This document shows, in pieces, positions 44,372 to 53,583 of a DNA stretch of 64,000 bases. Position numbers and translations under genes: made by a program. Source of the DNA: QAMH01 sp900556425 (GTDB taxonomy: Bacteria > Actinomycetota > Coriobacteriia > Coriobacteriales > QAMH01); contig CABRZR010000005.1 in the NCBI GenBank assembly GCA_902475535.1, forward strand, positions 62,001-126,000, read 5' to 3'. Positions within the stretch are counted from its first letter, which is position 1. Each line of letters starts with the position of its first letter. The notes below the pieces were generated by a model. It was given only the letters and a program-made list of their open reading frames with translations. It made no database searches and was not told where the DNA came from.

Positions 44372-46419
44372 GCGTCCTCCCCCATCTGCTTGAGCTCGAG
44401 CTCGATGGTGGCGGAAAGATCGAGCCATTCCGCCTCGTTGGCCGTCATGCGTGCCTTGAGCTCACTGTATTCGGTCATTGCCGCCTCAAAGCGCTCCTGG
44501 TCTGCATAGAGGGCCTCATCGGCCATGAGCGTGACGAGCTCCTCGTGGCGTGCGTCATCTATTTCCATTTGCTTCTCAAGCTCGGCAACGCGCTTGCGCT
44601 CGTCCTTGAGCTTGCGGTACACGCGATTACGCGCCTCGGCCTCGGCGCGCTTTTGCTCCTTGCTCTTGGGAGCGGAACCCTTGGAGCTCACCGCAACCGT
44701 GCGGCGCGGCTTCTGATGCTCACGTGGCTCGGGCTTGGCATCCATGGTCTTGTCGCGTGCCGACAGCTTGAGGTTGCTCGTCTGCTCGGACGCATCGATA
44801 GCATTGCCGTAGGCGTCAACTTGTCCCGACTTGTAGAGGAAGTAATCGTAATCGCCAGGGTAGTCGGTCACCACACCGCCATCGATGTAGATGATGCGAT
44901 TGGCGAAGGAGCGGATGAGATGCCGGTCATGACTGATGAGAACGATGGTTCCATCGAAGCTCTGCAAGGCTTGCTCGAGTATGTCGACGCTCGAGATGTC
45001 CAGATGGTTGGTGGGCTCGTCGAGGCAAAGCAAGGGTGCAGGGGAAACGAGCATCTTGGCAAGTGCGAGTCGCGCCTTCTCGCCACCAGAGAGCACGCTC
45101 ACCTTCTTGTCGACATCATCACCTTTGAAGAGAAAGGCGCCGAGCAGCGAGCGCACCTGTGTCTGCGTCCATCCCGGTGCCGCATGATCGAGCTCGGCGA
45201 AGACAGTGTTGCGCAGATTGAGCTCCTCGAGCTGGTGCTGGGCAAAGTACGAGAGCTCGACATGAGCACCATAGGTGATTGAACCGGCATCATGACCAAG
45301 CTCACCGGCAATCATCTTGAGCAGCGTCGACTTGCCCGATCCGTTGGGACCAACGAGCGCGATCTTTTCGCCGCGCCAAATATCGAGATTGAGATTCTCG
45401 TAGACATGCTTCTCGCCGAAGGACTTCGAAACCCCCTCGATATGCACGACGTTGTCACCGGTACGCGCGGGCTGCGGAAAGACGAATCGCACCTTTTTCT
45501 TTTCCTCGGGAATCTCGATTCGCTCGATGCGCTCGAGTTTCTTGACGCGGTCTTGCACCTGCTTGGCTTTCGTCGCCTTGTACCGAAACTTCTCGACGAA
45601 AGCCTCCATATGCGCAATCTCGCGGTCCTGGGCCTCCTTCATCGCAACCAAGCGGGCAAGCGCCTCATCGCGTTGGACGAGATAGGCATCGTAATTGCCC
45701 GTATAGATGCTGACCTTGCCGTTGGAGATATCAGCAACGTGGTCGACCATGCCATTCATGAAGGCGCGGTCATGGCTTACGACGAGTACGGCGCCACGAT
45801 AGGTCTTGAGAAAGTTCTCGAGCCAGCGCACGCTCTCGAGGTCGAGGTGATTAGTGGGCTCGTCAAGCAGCAGAATCTCCGGTGCCCTCAAGAGGAGCTT
45901 GGAAAGTGCAATGCGCATCTGCCAGCCACCGGAGAACTCATCGGTCGAGCGCTCCATATCCTCTTCGTGAAAGCCCAGGCCAAAGAGCACGCGTCGTGCC
46001 TGGGACTCGATGTTGTAACCGTCCTTGGCCTCGAAGCGCGTGCGCAGGCGACCGTACTCCGCGAGAAGGTCATCGGCGCGCGATTCATCTGCGCTCTCCA
46101 TCTCGCGCTCGAGGGCCTCGAGGCGCTTTCCGAGCTCTGCGACATCGGCGACGCTCGTCATGACTTCCTCGAGGACACTGCGTCCCTCCATCTCGATGGA
46201 CTCCTGCTCGAGATATCCCGGATGAGCATCGCGCGCAAAGACGACCTGGCCGGAATCGGCGGACTCAAGCCCGGCAATGATGTTCATGAGCGTCGTCTTG
46301 CCCGCGCCATTAGGACCAACGAGGGCATAGCGGTCGCGCTCGTTGATGCGAAACGAGACATTCGAGAACAGCACGCGGGTGCCGAATGACTTGGTGACCT
46401 TGTCGACGTTGAGAATCAT
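44368..46419 (-). CDS. ABC-F family ATPase (ribosome-associated)
   Basis: 683 residues, two ABC domains and no membrane segments, so not a transporter. Walker A GPNGAGKTT and GPNGSGKST; signatures FSGGWQMRIAL and LSGGEKARLAL; DEPTNHLD in both. The linker between domains (KFRYKATKAKQVQDRVKKLERIE) is the P-site tRNA interaction motif region. A C-terminal charged coiled coil of about 130 residues resembles Uup/YfmR-type proteins. A TAGAAT hexamer (46428-46433) lies 8 bases before the ATG, so the mRNA may be nearly leaderless. Whether it is housekeeping or a resistance factor is not known; housekeeping is more likely. Confidence 0.9.
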   Translation of the reverse strand: MILNVDKVTKSFGTRVLFSNVSFRINERDRYALVGPNGAGKTTLMNIIAGLESADSGQVVFARDAHPGYLEQESIEMEGRSVLEEVMTSVADVAELGKRLEALEREMESADESRADDLLAEYGRLRTRFEAKDGYNIESQARRVLFGLGFHEEDMERSTDEFSGGWQMRIALSKLLLRAPEILLLDEPTNHLDLESVRWLENFLKTYRGAVLVVSHDRAFMNGMVDHVADISNGKVSIYTGNYDAYLVQRDEALARLVAMKEAQDREIAHMEAFVEKFRYKATKAKQVQDRVKKLERIERIEIPEEKKKVRFVFPQPARTGDNVVHIEGVSKSFGEKHVYENLNLDIWRGEKIALVGPNGSGKSTLLKMIAGELGHDAGSITYGAHVELSYFAQHQLEELNLRNTVFAELDHAAPGWTQTQVRSLLGAFLFKGDDVDKKVSVLSGGEKARLALAKMLVSPAPLLCLDEPTNHLDISSVDILEQALQSFDGTIVLISHDRHLIRSFANRIIYIDGGVVTDYPGDYDYFLYKSGQVDAYGNAIDASEQTSNLKLSARDKTMDAKPEPREHQKPRRTVAVSSKGSAPKSKEQKRAEAEARNRVYRKLKDERKRVAELEKQMEIDDARHEELVTLMADEALYADQERFEAAMTEYSELKARMTANEAEWLDLSATIELELKQMGEDA

Positions 46420-46427
46420 GGTGGTCT

Positions 46428-46433
46428 ATTCTA
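46428..46433 (-). promoter_or_regulatory. Possible -10 box of the ABC-F gene (near-leaderless start)
   Basis: TAGAAT on the minus strand ends 8 bases before the ABC-F ATG, which has no clear Shine-Dalgarno (ATAGACCACC upstream). Transcription would start within one or two bases of the start codon. The -35 is poor (TTGTTA at spacing 15). It stands directly after the tRNA terminator, where a new promoter is expected. Confidence 0.35.
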
Positions 46434-46453
46434 CGCGAGTTCTGGCAATAACA

Positions 46454-46483
46454 AAGCCAGGCGAAAAAGATGCCTGGCCTTTG
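46454..46483 (-). terminator. Rho-independent terminator after tRNA-Val
   Basis: On the minus strand AAAGGCCAGGC, then ATCTTTTTC, then GCCTGGCTTTGTTATT: a 6-bp GC stem (CCAGGC/GCCTGG) extended by A-T pairs and followed by a T-rich stretch. It lies 8 bases after the end of tRNA-Val and ahead of the ABC-F gene, closing the two-tRNA transcript. Confidence 0.75.
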
Positions 46484-46490
46484 GTTTCAT

Positions 46491-46565
46491 GGTGGGCGTA
46501 ACAGGGTTCGAACCTGTGGCCCCTTCCGTGTGAAGGAAGTGCGCTCCCGCTGCGCTATACGCCCG
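46491..46565 (-). tRNA. tRNA-Val (anticodon CAC)
   Basis: 75 bases including an encoded CCA. Acceptor GGGCGTA pairs with TACGCCC, discriminator A; the anticodon arm CTTCC-TTCACAC-GGAAG gives anticodon CAC; the T arm ACAGG-TTCGAAC-CTGT is standard. It reads GUG codons. Second of two tRNAs on one transcript, 39 bases after tRNA-Asn. Confidence 0.95.
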
Positions 46566-46572
46566 TATAAGC

Positions 46573-46596
46573 AGGGCCGCGATAAGGCGGCCCTGG
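46573..46596 (-). promoter_or_regulatory. Hairpin between the two tRNA genes
   Basis: A perfect 9-bp stem CAGGGCCGC / GCGGCCCTG with a 6-nt loop fills the spacer between tRNA-Asn and tRNA-Val. No U-tract follows in the transcribed direction, so it is more likely a processing signal (RNase III-type or spacer for RNase P/Z) than a terminator. Inference. Confidence 0.45.
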
Positions 46597-46604
46597 AAAA
46601 TGCT

Positions 46605-46679
46605 GGCTCCCCGGGTAGGATTCGAACCTACAACAACTCGGTTAACAGCCGAGGGCTCTGCCGTTGAGCTACCGAGGAA
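46605..46679 (-). tRNA. tRNA-Asn (anticodon GTT)
   Basis: 75 bases with encoded CCA. Acceptor TCCTCGG pairs with CCGGGGA (one G-U), discriminator G; the anticodon arm CTCGG-CTGTTAA-CCGAG gives anticodon GTT; T arm GTAGG-TTCGAAT-CCTAC. It reads AAC and AAU. First gene of the pair, under the promoter at 46705-46732. Confidence 0.96.
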
Positions 46680-46704
46680 TACCGCGCACATGCGCAAGTC
46701 GAGA

Positions 46705-46732
46705 TTATAGACGAAACGTGACGGTACGCAAG
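46705..46732 (-). promoter_or_regulatory. Promoter of the tRNA-Asn/tRNA-Val transcript
   Basis: On the minus strand a consensus TATAAT (46705-46710) and a TTGCGT -35 (46727-46732) with 16-base spacing. The expected start, about 7 bases downstream, leaves a leader of 20 or so bases before tRNA-Asn at 46679. Confidence 0.7.
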
Positions 46733-46778
46733 AAGAAAGTTGGCAAACGCGTCAAATGCAGTCCGGTATGCGCTTCGT

Positions 46779-47396
46779 CTATCGCAAATACGGATTGAGC
46801 CTGCGCTCGGCGCCCATGGTCGATGCGCCCTCATGCCCTGGATACACGATGACTTCATCGGGGATGTCCGCGAACTTGGTCGAAAGCGTCTCGATCATCT
46901 GCTCCATGGAGCCGTGTTCGAAATCCGTGCGTCCGAAACGACCGCCCGAAAACAGCGTATCGCCAGAGAAGAGAACGCCGTCTTCCGCACAGTACAGGCA
47001 AATGGAACCTTCGGAATGCCCTGGTGTCTCGATGACCGTGAAGACCTTAGAGCCAACCGTAAGCTCATCGCCTTCGTGCAAGTGCCGGTTGACATGCGGT
47101 GCCCCATAGCCGCGATCAAGATCGTGGCCGTTCTGATTGGCAACGCCATCGACAAGCGCCGCATCCGCCGCTGACATGGCAACGGGAGCCCCGGTGATGC
47201 TGGCAAGGCCCGAGAGAGCGCCGATGTGATCCCAGTGGGCATGCGTAACGACAATCTCCTTGACGGGACGCGCGCGAATATCCGCATTGATGATCGTGAG
47301 ATCGTCACCCGGATCGATGACGAGAAGCTCCCCATCGTCCTCGATGATGTAGCAGTTGGTCTGGATGGGACCGACCTTGCATGTCTCGATGTTCAT
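46779..47396 (-). CDS. MBL-fold metallohydrolase (glyoxalase II-like)
   Basis: 205 residues from ATG 47396 (MNIETCKVGPIQTNCYIIED), with GGGATAGGGAG upstream. Metal motif THAHWDH, then PGHSEGSICLY, LFSGDTLFSGGRFGRTDF, and YPGHEGASTM at the C-terminus. Small YcbL-type members hydrolyse hydroxyacylglutathione or other thioesters; the substrate is unknown. The 63 residues readable upstream overlap the relA end and are not family-like. It lies 14 bases after relA. Confidence 0.88.
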   Translation of the reverse strand: MNIETCKVGPIQTNCYIIEDDGELLVIDPGDDLTIINADIRARPVKEIVVTHAHWDHIGALSGLASITGAPVAMSAADAALVDGVANQNGHDLDRGYGAPHVNRHLHEGDELTVGSKVFTVIETPGHSEGSICLYCAEDGVLFSGDTLFSGGRFGRTDFEHGSMEQMIETLSTKFADIPDEVIVYPGHEGASTMGAERRLNPYLR

Positions 47397-47410
47397 GACA
47401 CTCCCTATCC

Positions 47411-49708
47411 CTATGCGTTCTTGGGCACGGTGTCTTTCTGCTTGCCCGGCAGCACGCGGGACGCACCGAAGACACCGTCGATTTTCTTGGTATCGGACAG
47501 AATGCGGTTGACGATGGCGAGGTCGGAGACTTCGAACACGAAGCGCATCTCGACAATGTCGTCTTTGTGCGTCGTCGTCGTGCACGACACGATATTGACG
47601 CCGGAATCGGCGAGGAACATGACGATGTCTTGCAGCAGGCGCAGCCTGTCGATGGCCTCGATGTAAATCTCGACCTGATAGACGGCCTCGGTCTCGCCCT
47701 CCCAGGCGACCTCGATGATGCGCTCGGGATTGCGACGCAGGTCATCCGCATTGGGGCAATCGGAGCGATGCACCGAGACGCCGCGTCCGCGCGTAATGAA
47801 GCCGATGATGTCATCACCGGGAAGCGGATTGCAGCAATGCGAAAGACGGACGTAGACGTCATCGAGCCCCTTAACGACGACGCCTGTCTTGTTGTGCGTG
47901 GACTTCTTGCTCTTGCGCTTGCCCTCGCCGCGTGGCGTTACCTCGGGAAGGACGATGTGCTCCGTTGCCGACTCTGTCGCTGCGATGGCCCCGGCACCCG
48001 CTGCCTTGTTGATGATGCGCACCGCCCGGTGCATGACCTGCTTGGGCGAGAGGTTGCCGGCGCCAACCGCGACGTACATCTCGTCGGCGTTCTTGAAGTT
48101 GAGCGCCTCGGCGACTTCGGCGAAGGCCGGCGTCATCTTGGCACTCGAAAGCGTGACGCCGTTCTTACGCGCCTCACGCACGATGTAGTCGCGTCCACGC
48201 TCAAGATCGTCGTTGCGCGTGATCTTGGCGAAGTACGCCCTGATCTTGGAGCGAGCGCGCGGGGTGTTGACAATGGACAGCCAGTCGCGTGAGGGCGAGG
48301 CGTTCTTGTGCGTGAGGATCTCGACGCGATCGCCCATCTGCAAGGTATACGTGAGCGGGACAATCGAACCGTTGACCTTCGCGCCGACACAATGGTTTCC
48401 GACCTCCGTATGAATGGCGTAGGCGAAGTCGAGCGGCGTGGAACGCGCACGCAGGCTGATGACCTCGCCCTTGGGGGTGAAGCAGAAGACCTCGCTCTCG
48501 AAGAGGTCGACCTTGAGCGACTCCATGAACTCCTGCGGATCGCTCGTCTCTTGCTGCCAATCGAGCATCTCGCGCAACCAGGTGAGCTTCTCGTCGAAGC
48601 TGCGCGCCGCGCGGTCCTTCGTGGCGCCTTCCTTGTAGCGCCAGTGCGCCGCAACGCCGTACTCGTTCATACGGTGCATTTCCTCGGTACGAATCTGAAT
48701 CTCGAGGGGACGCGCCGCCGGGCCAATGACCGTCGTGTGTAGCGATTGGTACATGTTGAACTTGGGCATCGCGATGTAGTCCTTGAAGCGCCCCGGGATG
48801 GGATGCCACAGGTTGTGAACGGCACCCAAACTCGAATAGCACTCGGGGATGGAATCGACGATGATGCGCAGACCGATGAGGTCGTAAATCTCCGAAAAGC
48901 CCTTTTCCTTCTTCTTCATCTTCTGGTAGATGGAGTATAAGTGCTTGGGACGGCCATATATCTTCGCGTCTGCGAGGCCCACGCGATCGAGCTCCTCGCG
49001 CAGCGCCTCCATGGCCTGGGCGAGGTATTTCTCGCGCGCCTCACGCGTCTCGTTGACCATCTTCTGGACCTGCTGGTATTTGGCAGGCTCGAGATAGAAG
49101 AACGAAAGATCCTCGAGCTCCCATTTGATCGAGCCCATGCCGAGGCGATTGGCGAGCGGCGCGTATATCTCCATGGTCTCGCGTGCCTTGAAGAGGCGGC
49201 GATCCTCGCGCAACGCCATGAGCGTGCGCATGTTATGAAGTCTGTCGGCGAGCTTGATGACGATGACGCGAATGTCGTTGCTCATCGCCATGAGCATCTT
49301 GCGCAGGTTATTGACCTGCGCATGGCTGAGGGACTCGATCTCGAGGCTGTTGATCTTGGTGACGCCGTCCACGAGCTCTGCGACCGTATCGCCAAACTTC
49401 TTGCGTATGTCGTCAAGCGTGTACTCGGTATCCTCGACCGTGTCATGCAAGACCGCGGCGCGCAAGGTGTCGCTGTCCATGCGCAAATCGGAGAGGATGA
49501 TGGCAACCTCGACCGGATGCATGATGAAAGGCTCGCCGGATTTGCGGAACTGGCCCTCGTGAGCATCCTTGGCAAAGAGGTATGCTTCCTCGATTGCCTC
49601 GCAATCCTCATCGGACAGATATACGGACGCATTCTCGATGAGTACATCGATGCGATCGGTTGCCGGCTCATCTTGTGCCTGTGTCGCTATGCTCTTCTGG
49701 TCGCCCAC
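47411..49708 (-). CDS. Bifunctional (p)ppGpp synthetase/hydrolase (RelA/SpoT homologue)
   Basis: Makes and degrades the stringent alarmones. 765 residues. HD hydrolase domain (FIMHPVEVAIIL, VLHDTVEDT), synthetase domain (GRPKHLYSIYQKMKKK, DLIGLRIIVDSIPECY, PKFNMYQSLHTTV), TGS (CFTPKGEVISL), a zinc-finger-like region (HCCNPLPGDDIIGF) and a C-terminal ACT domain. Both catalytic halves look intact, so this is a Rel-type enzyme. GTG 49708 is the start, as AGGAGG is 8 bases upstream. Follows the recJ fusion. Confidence 0.96.
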   Translation of the reverse strand: MGDQKSIATQAQDEPATDRIDVLIENASVYLSDEDCEAIEEAYLFAKDAHEGQFRKSGEPFIMHPVEVAIILSDLRMDSDTLRAAVLHDTVEDTEYTLDDIRKKFGDTVAELVDGVTKINSLEIESLSHAQVNNLRKMLMAMSNDIRVIVIKLADRLHNMRTLMALREDRRLFKARETMEIYAPLANRLGMGSIKWELEDLSFFYLEPAKYQQVQKMVNETREAREKYLAQAMEALREELDRVGLADAKIYGRPKHLYSIYQKMKKKEKGFSEIYDLIGLRIIVDSIPECYSSLGAVHNLWHPIPGRFKDYIAMPKFNMYQSLHTTVIGPAARPLEIQIRTEEMHRMNEYGVAAHWRYKEGATKDRAARSFDEKLTWLREMLDWQQETSDPQEFMESLKVDLFESEVFCFTPKGEVISLRARSTPLDFAYAIHTEVGNHCVGAKVNGSIVPLTYTLQMGDRVEILTHKNASPSRDWLSIVNTPRARSKIRAYFAKITRNDDLERGRDYIVREARKNGVTLSSAKMTPAFAEVAEALNFKNADEMYVAVGAGNLSPKQVMHRAVRIINKAAGAGAIAATESATEHIVLPEVTPRGEGKRKSKKSTHNKTGVVVKGLDDVYVRLSHCCNPLPGDDIIGFITRGRGVSVHRSDCPNADDLRRNPERIIEVAWEGETEAVYQVEIYIEAIDRLRLLQDIVMFLADSGVNIVSCTTTTHKDDIVEMRFVFEVSDLAIVNRILSDTKKIDGVFGASRVLPGKQKDTVPKNA

Positions 49709-49729
49709 GTGAATCACCTCCTCTATATC

Positions 49730-52700
49730 TTATGCGCCTTTGACCTCATCGTCAGGCAGAATGGGGCGATTGAACCTCTCGAGTAGCTCCTGCGCATCGG
49801 ATTTGAGCGCCCAGCTCTTGAATGCCTTGAAGGTGTCGAGCTCCTCGAGGCCCTCACGATAGCGCACGGACTCCTCGAGTTCCATATGCCCCGGATTGGG
49901 AACGAGCGTGATATAGCGTGCGACGCTCGCGCCGCTCGTCTCGATGAAGCCAAGCTCGCGAAAGACGGAGATGCCGCAAGACACGCTCGACTCGTCGAGC
50001 TTGACGCGCCTGTCGAGCTTCATGGCACGCCCGGCGAGCTCGTGGTTGGTACAGGAGAAGCCGGCCTCCCCCCGTTTGGCCGCCTCTTGGGAAAGCTCGC
50101 GCAAGACACGGTAGAGAATGACGAGGGCCTCGCGTGATGGCGCGCCGGACTCGAGGATGTTCTCGTTGATGCGAGCGTCCCCGTAGCCGAAGAGCAGGTG
50201 AATCGTCGCATCACGCCCATCACGGCCCGCTCGCCCGGACATCTGGTTGAACTCGATGTCGTTGAAGGGAAGATGATAGAGCACGACATGCTCTATATCG
50301 GGAATGTCGATGCCCTCGCCGAAGGCGCTCGTGGATATGATGCAGCGCAGCTCGCCGCTCCTGAAGGCATCCTCTATGGCCTTTCGGTCTGCCTTTGACA
50401 GGCCTGCATTATAGAAGCCGACATATGGGGCGAGCGCGGGCAGACGATGACGCAACATGCGCGTAAGCGAGAGTGACTGATCGCGCGAATTGACATATGC
50501 GACGCATTTCTCCCCGTTTGCGACGATGCCCGCGAGATACTGCTCGCGATTGCGGATGTCACGGCGATCGTCGATCTTGAGATTCTCGCGCACCGTCGGA
50601 TCGAGGATGAGCTCCTCGATAGAGAGCACCCGGCATATGGTCTGGGACTCGTCCGTACCGGCAGTGGCCGTGACGGCAAGCACGAGGGGGTTGCCGAGCG
50701 CATCGAGCGTGGTGGCAAGCCCGGCATACGCGCTACGATTGCCCGCACGTGCGAGGGCGACGTGATGGGCCTCGTCCACGACGACGAAGCCGATGCGCCC
50801 GGATTGGGCGAAGCGATCGGCATGGATGGCAAGGAACTCCGGCGTGGTGAGCACGCAGTTGACGCGCCCTTGCGCCAGGCCTGCGTAGACGTCCTTGCGC
50901 ACTTCCTCGGAACTCTCGCCCGTAAGCACGGATACGACGAGGCCGAACTGCGCAAAGACCTCCTGCAGATGAAATGCCTGATCTGCCACGAGGGCGCGCA
51001 AGGGGTAGATGAAGATGCTCGCCTTGCCCTCGAGAAGCGCCGTGCGGGCTGCATGCAAGTGGAAGATGAGGGACTTGCCGCGCCCCGTCGCCATGATGGC
51101 GAGCGTATTGCGTCCACGGGAAAGCGCATCGAGCGCGCGGGCCTGTGCCTCATGCAGCTCATGGTTGCCGATGAGCGCCGTACGCAGGGAATCCTCGAGC
51201 TCGGAGGGGGAAAGCGCCTGCCAACGCTCGCGCGCCTCGTCGAGTGAAGGGCCGGCGTCACCGGCAGGCTCCTTCAGGTCGAGGTCAACGCGCCGCACGA
51301 CGATGTTCACGCCGTAGCTCCTGGTGGTCGCACCCGGATCGCGCACGCCGAGAGGACCGGGAGAGCGCATGTCGGCGTTCGCATCGAGCGGGCCGCCCGT
51401 CAGGGCGCTCACAGCCGCGTCATAGGCAATGCCGGAATCCATGGCGGGGGCAAGCTGCTTGGCGAGATGTTTGTTGAGGTAACCGAGTTGCGTGCCGTCG
51501 AGCAAGGTCACGGCAATGGCGTTGGCATCGTATTCATTACGCGCATCGCGCCTGAGGGCAAGCTCGACACCTGCCTCGAGCCCGGCGAGGACATCCTGGC
51601 GGTTCTCGTAGCTCACGCCCACGACCTTGGTGTTGAAACGCGCCACCTGAGTGATGCCCGCGTAATCGCCCGTCTCGCATATCTCGTCTTGTGCAAGAAA
51701 AAGTTCGTCGATGCGCGCGGACATGTCCGTCTGCGAAGGCAGGTGAGAACTCAAGAGTATGTTCTTCGTCATGAGCTTGGGGTTCTTGCGACCGCGATAC
51801 TCGTCGACAAGCGGCTCGAAGACGACATCGCATATCGCGTTGCAATCGACGAGCTCTTGAATGTTATCTGGCCCAAAGTAGATGCCGGGCACTTGCGCAA
51901 TGCCGTCGCTTGCGTTGAAGCGGAAGTGATTGGCTTGCTTGCCGACTGCGGCACGGTCTTCGAGAAAGACATCGTGCAGGGCGAGCAGTGGCGTCGGGTT
52001 GCCGTTGCCGCAGGGCTGCAGCAGCTCGAGCTCGCTAAATTGCTCGACCGTGCACTCCTCGACGCACGCGATGGTGTCGACATGGATGCCGGCATCAGGT
52101 GCCTCTTGCCGCATCTCGAGCACTTGGCTGCAAAGGCGCTGACGTAGCTCGTCGAGCTTGTTGGCAGGAAGCGTGATACCGATGGCCGCCGCATGACCGC
52201 CGAACTTCTCAAATAGGTCGGAGCATGTGCTGGCAAGCTCGAAGAGGTTGATATCGCCATAGGTACGTCCCGAGCCGCGGGCCTGTCCGTCCTCGATCGA
52301 GAAGATGATGACGGGCTTCTTCTTGGCTCGCGCGATACGCGAGGCGACGATGCCCTTGACGCCCTCGTGCCAACCTTCACCGGCAGCCACGATGACCGCG
52401 TCATCGGAACCAGCTCCAGCGAGCTGCTCCTCGACCTGAAGGTTGAGCTCGCCTTCCGTCTGACGGCGAAGGTCGTTGATTTGCTCGAGCTCGGCCGCGA
52501 TGCGCTGGGCCTGCTCGAGCTCATCGCACATGAGCAGATCGTAGGCAATCGTTGCCTCCTGCATACGGCCAGCGGCATTGAGGCGCGGGATGAGCGAGAA
52601 CGAGAGGCGCGTGGCGGTGAGCGCGTCTGGCTCGACATTGCAAGCAGCGGAAAGTGCCAGGAGACCGACGCGCGTTGCGTTGCGCATACGCGCAAGACCA

Positions 52701-53449
52701 TGGGCAACGAGCGCGCGATTCTCACCCAGAAGCGGCATGAGATCGGCGATGGTGCCGAGTGCGGCAAGGTCCGTAAGCTCGAGCCAGAGCTCGGGCTGGC
52801 CCATGCGCTCGCCCAGCAGGCAGAAGAGCTTGAGGGCGACGCCTGCCCCGGCGAGGTCGCGCGAGGGGCAGTCCGGGTCGAGCTTGGGGTCCGTCATGGG
52901 AACGCCGACGGGGACCGCGTCGCCCGGCTCGTGATGATCGGTAATGCAGACCTCGACCCCGCGCTCGAGCAGAGCCTCGACCTCGTGAGCACAGGAGATA
53001 CCGCAATCGACCGTCATGATGAGATCTGGCTCGTATGCCATGCCGCGCTCGATTGCCGCATCCGAGAGCGCATAGCCCTCCTCGTAGCGATGCGGGATGA
53101 GACCTTGCGCTTGTGCACCGAGCGCGCGTAGCGCACGCACCGAGATGGCCGTTGCCGTGATGCCGTCTACGTCGAAGTCGCCGAACACGAGTATGCGCTT
53201 GCCAGACTCAATGGCAGTTTGCAGACAATTCGCGACCTCCAGCATGCCGGGTATGCACGTAGGGTCAGCCCAATCACGCTCGAGCGAGGGAGAGAGAAAC
53301 TCGCGCACGCGCTCGGGCGTATCGAAACCGCGTGCGACGAGGACGCGCGAAACGAGCGGACCGATCGCGCACGTGGTTGCAACGTTGGCCACCGCTGCCT
53401 CGTCGACGGACCGTGCTACCAGAGTGTTATGTTGATCGAATCCGCTCAT
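49730..53449 (-). CDS. RecJ exonuclease - HIRAN - RecQ-like helicase fusion
   Basis: 1239 residues combining three modules. Residues 1-570: RecJ single-strand 5'-3' exonuclease with DFDVDG (91-96), TDHHEPG (170-176), GTIADLMPLLGENR (232-245), PRLNAAGRM, the DHHA1 part (GWHEGVKGIVASRIA, GSGRTYGD, FGGHAAAIG) and a C-terminal GNGNPTP domain. Residues about 603-690: HIRAN domain (KVVGVSYENRQ, LRRDARNEYDANAIAV, LGYLNKHLAK). Residues 755-1100: SF2 helicase with TGRGKS (787-792), DEAHH (892-896) and QMSGRAGRDG (1069-1078). RQC zinc and HRDC domains are absent; a winged-helix-like end follows. ATG 53449 overlaps the stop of a short upstream reading frame. Confidence 0.93.
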   Translation of the reverse strand: MSGFDQHNTLVARSVDEAAVANVATTCAIGPLVSRVLVARGFDTPERVREFLSPSLERDWADPTCIPGMLEVANCLQTAIESGKRILVFGDFDVDGITATAISVRALRALGAQAQGLIPHRYEEGYALSDAAIERGMAYEPDLIMTVDCGISCAHEVEALLERGVEVCITDHHEPGDAVPVGVPMTDPKLDPDCPSRDLAGAGVALKLFCLLGERMGQPELWLELTDLAALGTIADLMPLLGENRALVAHGLARMRNATRVGLLALSAACNVEPDALTATRLSFSLIPRLNAAGRMQEATIAYDLLMCDELEQAQRIAAELEQINDLRRQTEGELNLQVEEQLAGAGSDDAVIVAAGEGWHEGVKGIVASRIARAKKKPVIIFSIEDGQARGSGRTYGDINLFELASTCSDLFEKFGGHAAAIGITLPANKLDELRQRLCSQVLEMRQEAPDAGIHVDTIACVEECTVEQFSELELLQPCGNGNPTPLLALHDVFLEDRAAVGKQANHFRFNASDGIAQVPGIYFGPDNIQELVDCNAICDVVFEPLVDEYRGRKNPKLMTKNILLSSHLPSQTDMSARIDELFLAQDEICETGDYAGITQVARFNTKVVGVSYENRQDVLAGLEAGVELALRRDARNEYDANAIAVTLLDGTQLGYLNKHLAKQLAPAMDSGIAYDAAVSALTGGPLDANADMRSPGPLGVRDPGATTRSYGVNIVVRRVDLDLKEPAGDAGPSLDEARERWQALSPSELEDSLRTALIGNHELHEAQARALDALSRGRNTLAIMATGRGKSLIFHLHAARTALLEGKASIFIYPLRALVADQAFHLQEVFAQFGLVVSVLTGESSEEVRKDVYAGLAQGRVNCVLTTPEFLAIHADRFAQSGRIGFVVVDEAHHVALARAGNRSAYAGLATTLDALGNPLVLAVTATAGTDESQTICRVLSIEELILDPTVRENLKIDDRRDIRNREQYLAGIVANGEKCVAYVNSRDQSLSLTRMLRHRLPALAPYVGFYNAGLSKADRKAIEDAFRSGELRCIISTSAFGEGIDIPDIEHVVLYHLPFNDIEFNQMSGRAGRDGRDATIHLLFGYGDARINENILESGAPSREALVILYRVLRELSQEAAKRGEAGFSCTNHELAGRAMKLDRRVKLDESSVSCGISVFRELGFIETSGASVARYITLVPNPGHMELEESVRYREGLEELDTFKAFKSWALKSDAQELLERFNRPILPDDEVKGA

Positions 53450-53478
53450 GCTGAGATTCTCGCACGGGGTTGAGACAT
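53446..53478 (-). CDS. Possible 10-codon leader peptide translationally coupled to the recJ fusion
   Basis: ATG 53478 has the strong site GGGAGGAAAAACC and reads MSQPRARISA before a TGA that overlaps the recJ ATG (ATGA). The recJ ATG itself has only a weak ribosome site. The frame could be a leader that delivers ribosomes to recJ by reinitiation. The peptide is short enough that chance is possible. Confidence 0.4.
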   Translation of the reverse strand: MSQPRARISA

Positions 53479-53583
53479 GGTTTTTCCTCCCGGCTTCTTC
53501 CCTGTTCAAATGCAAAAAGGCGAGCCGCACATGACGGCCCGCCCTGGTAGTTCATGCACCGAAAAGACGAGTGGTCATGACCG

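Noticed and set aside
47397..47585. 63-residue extension of the MBL hydrolase
   Set aside because: Overlaps the end of relA out of frame; the internal ATG has GGGATAGGGAG.
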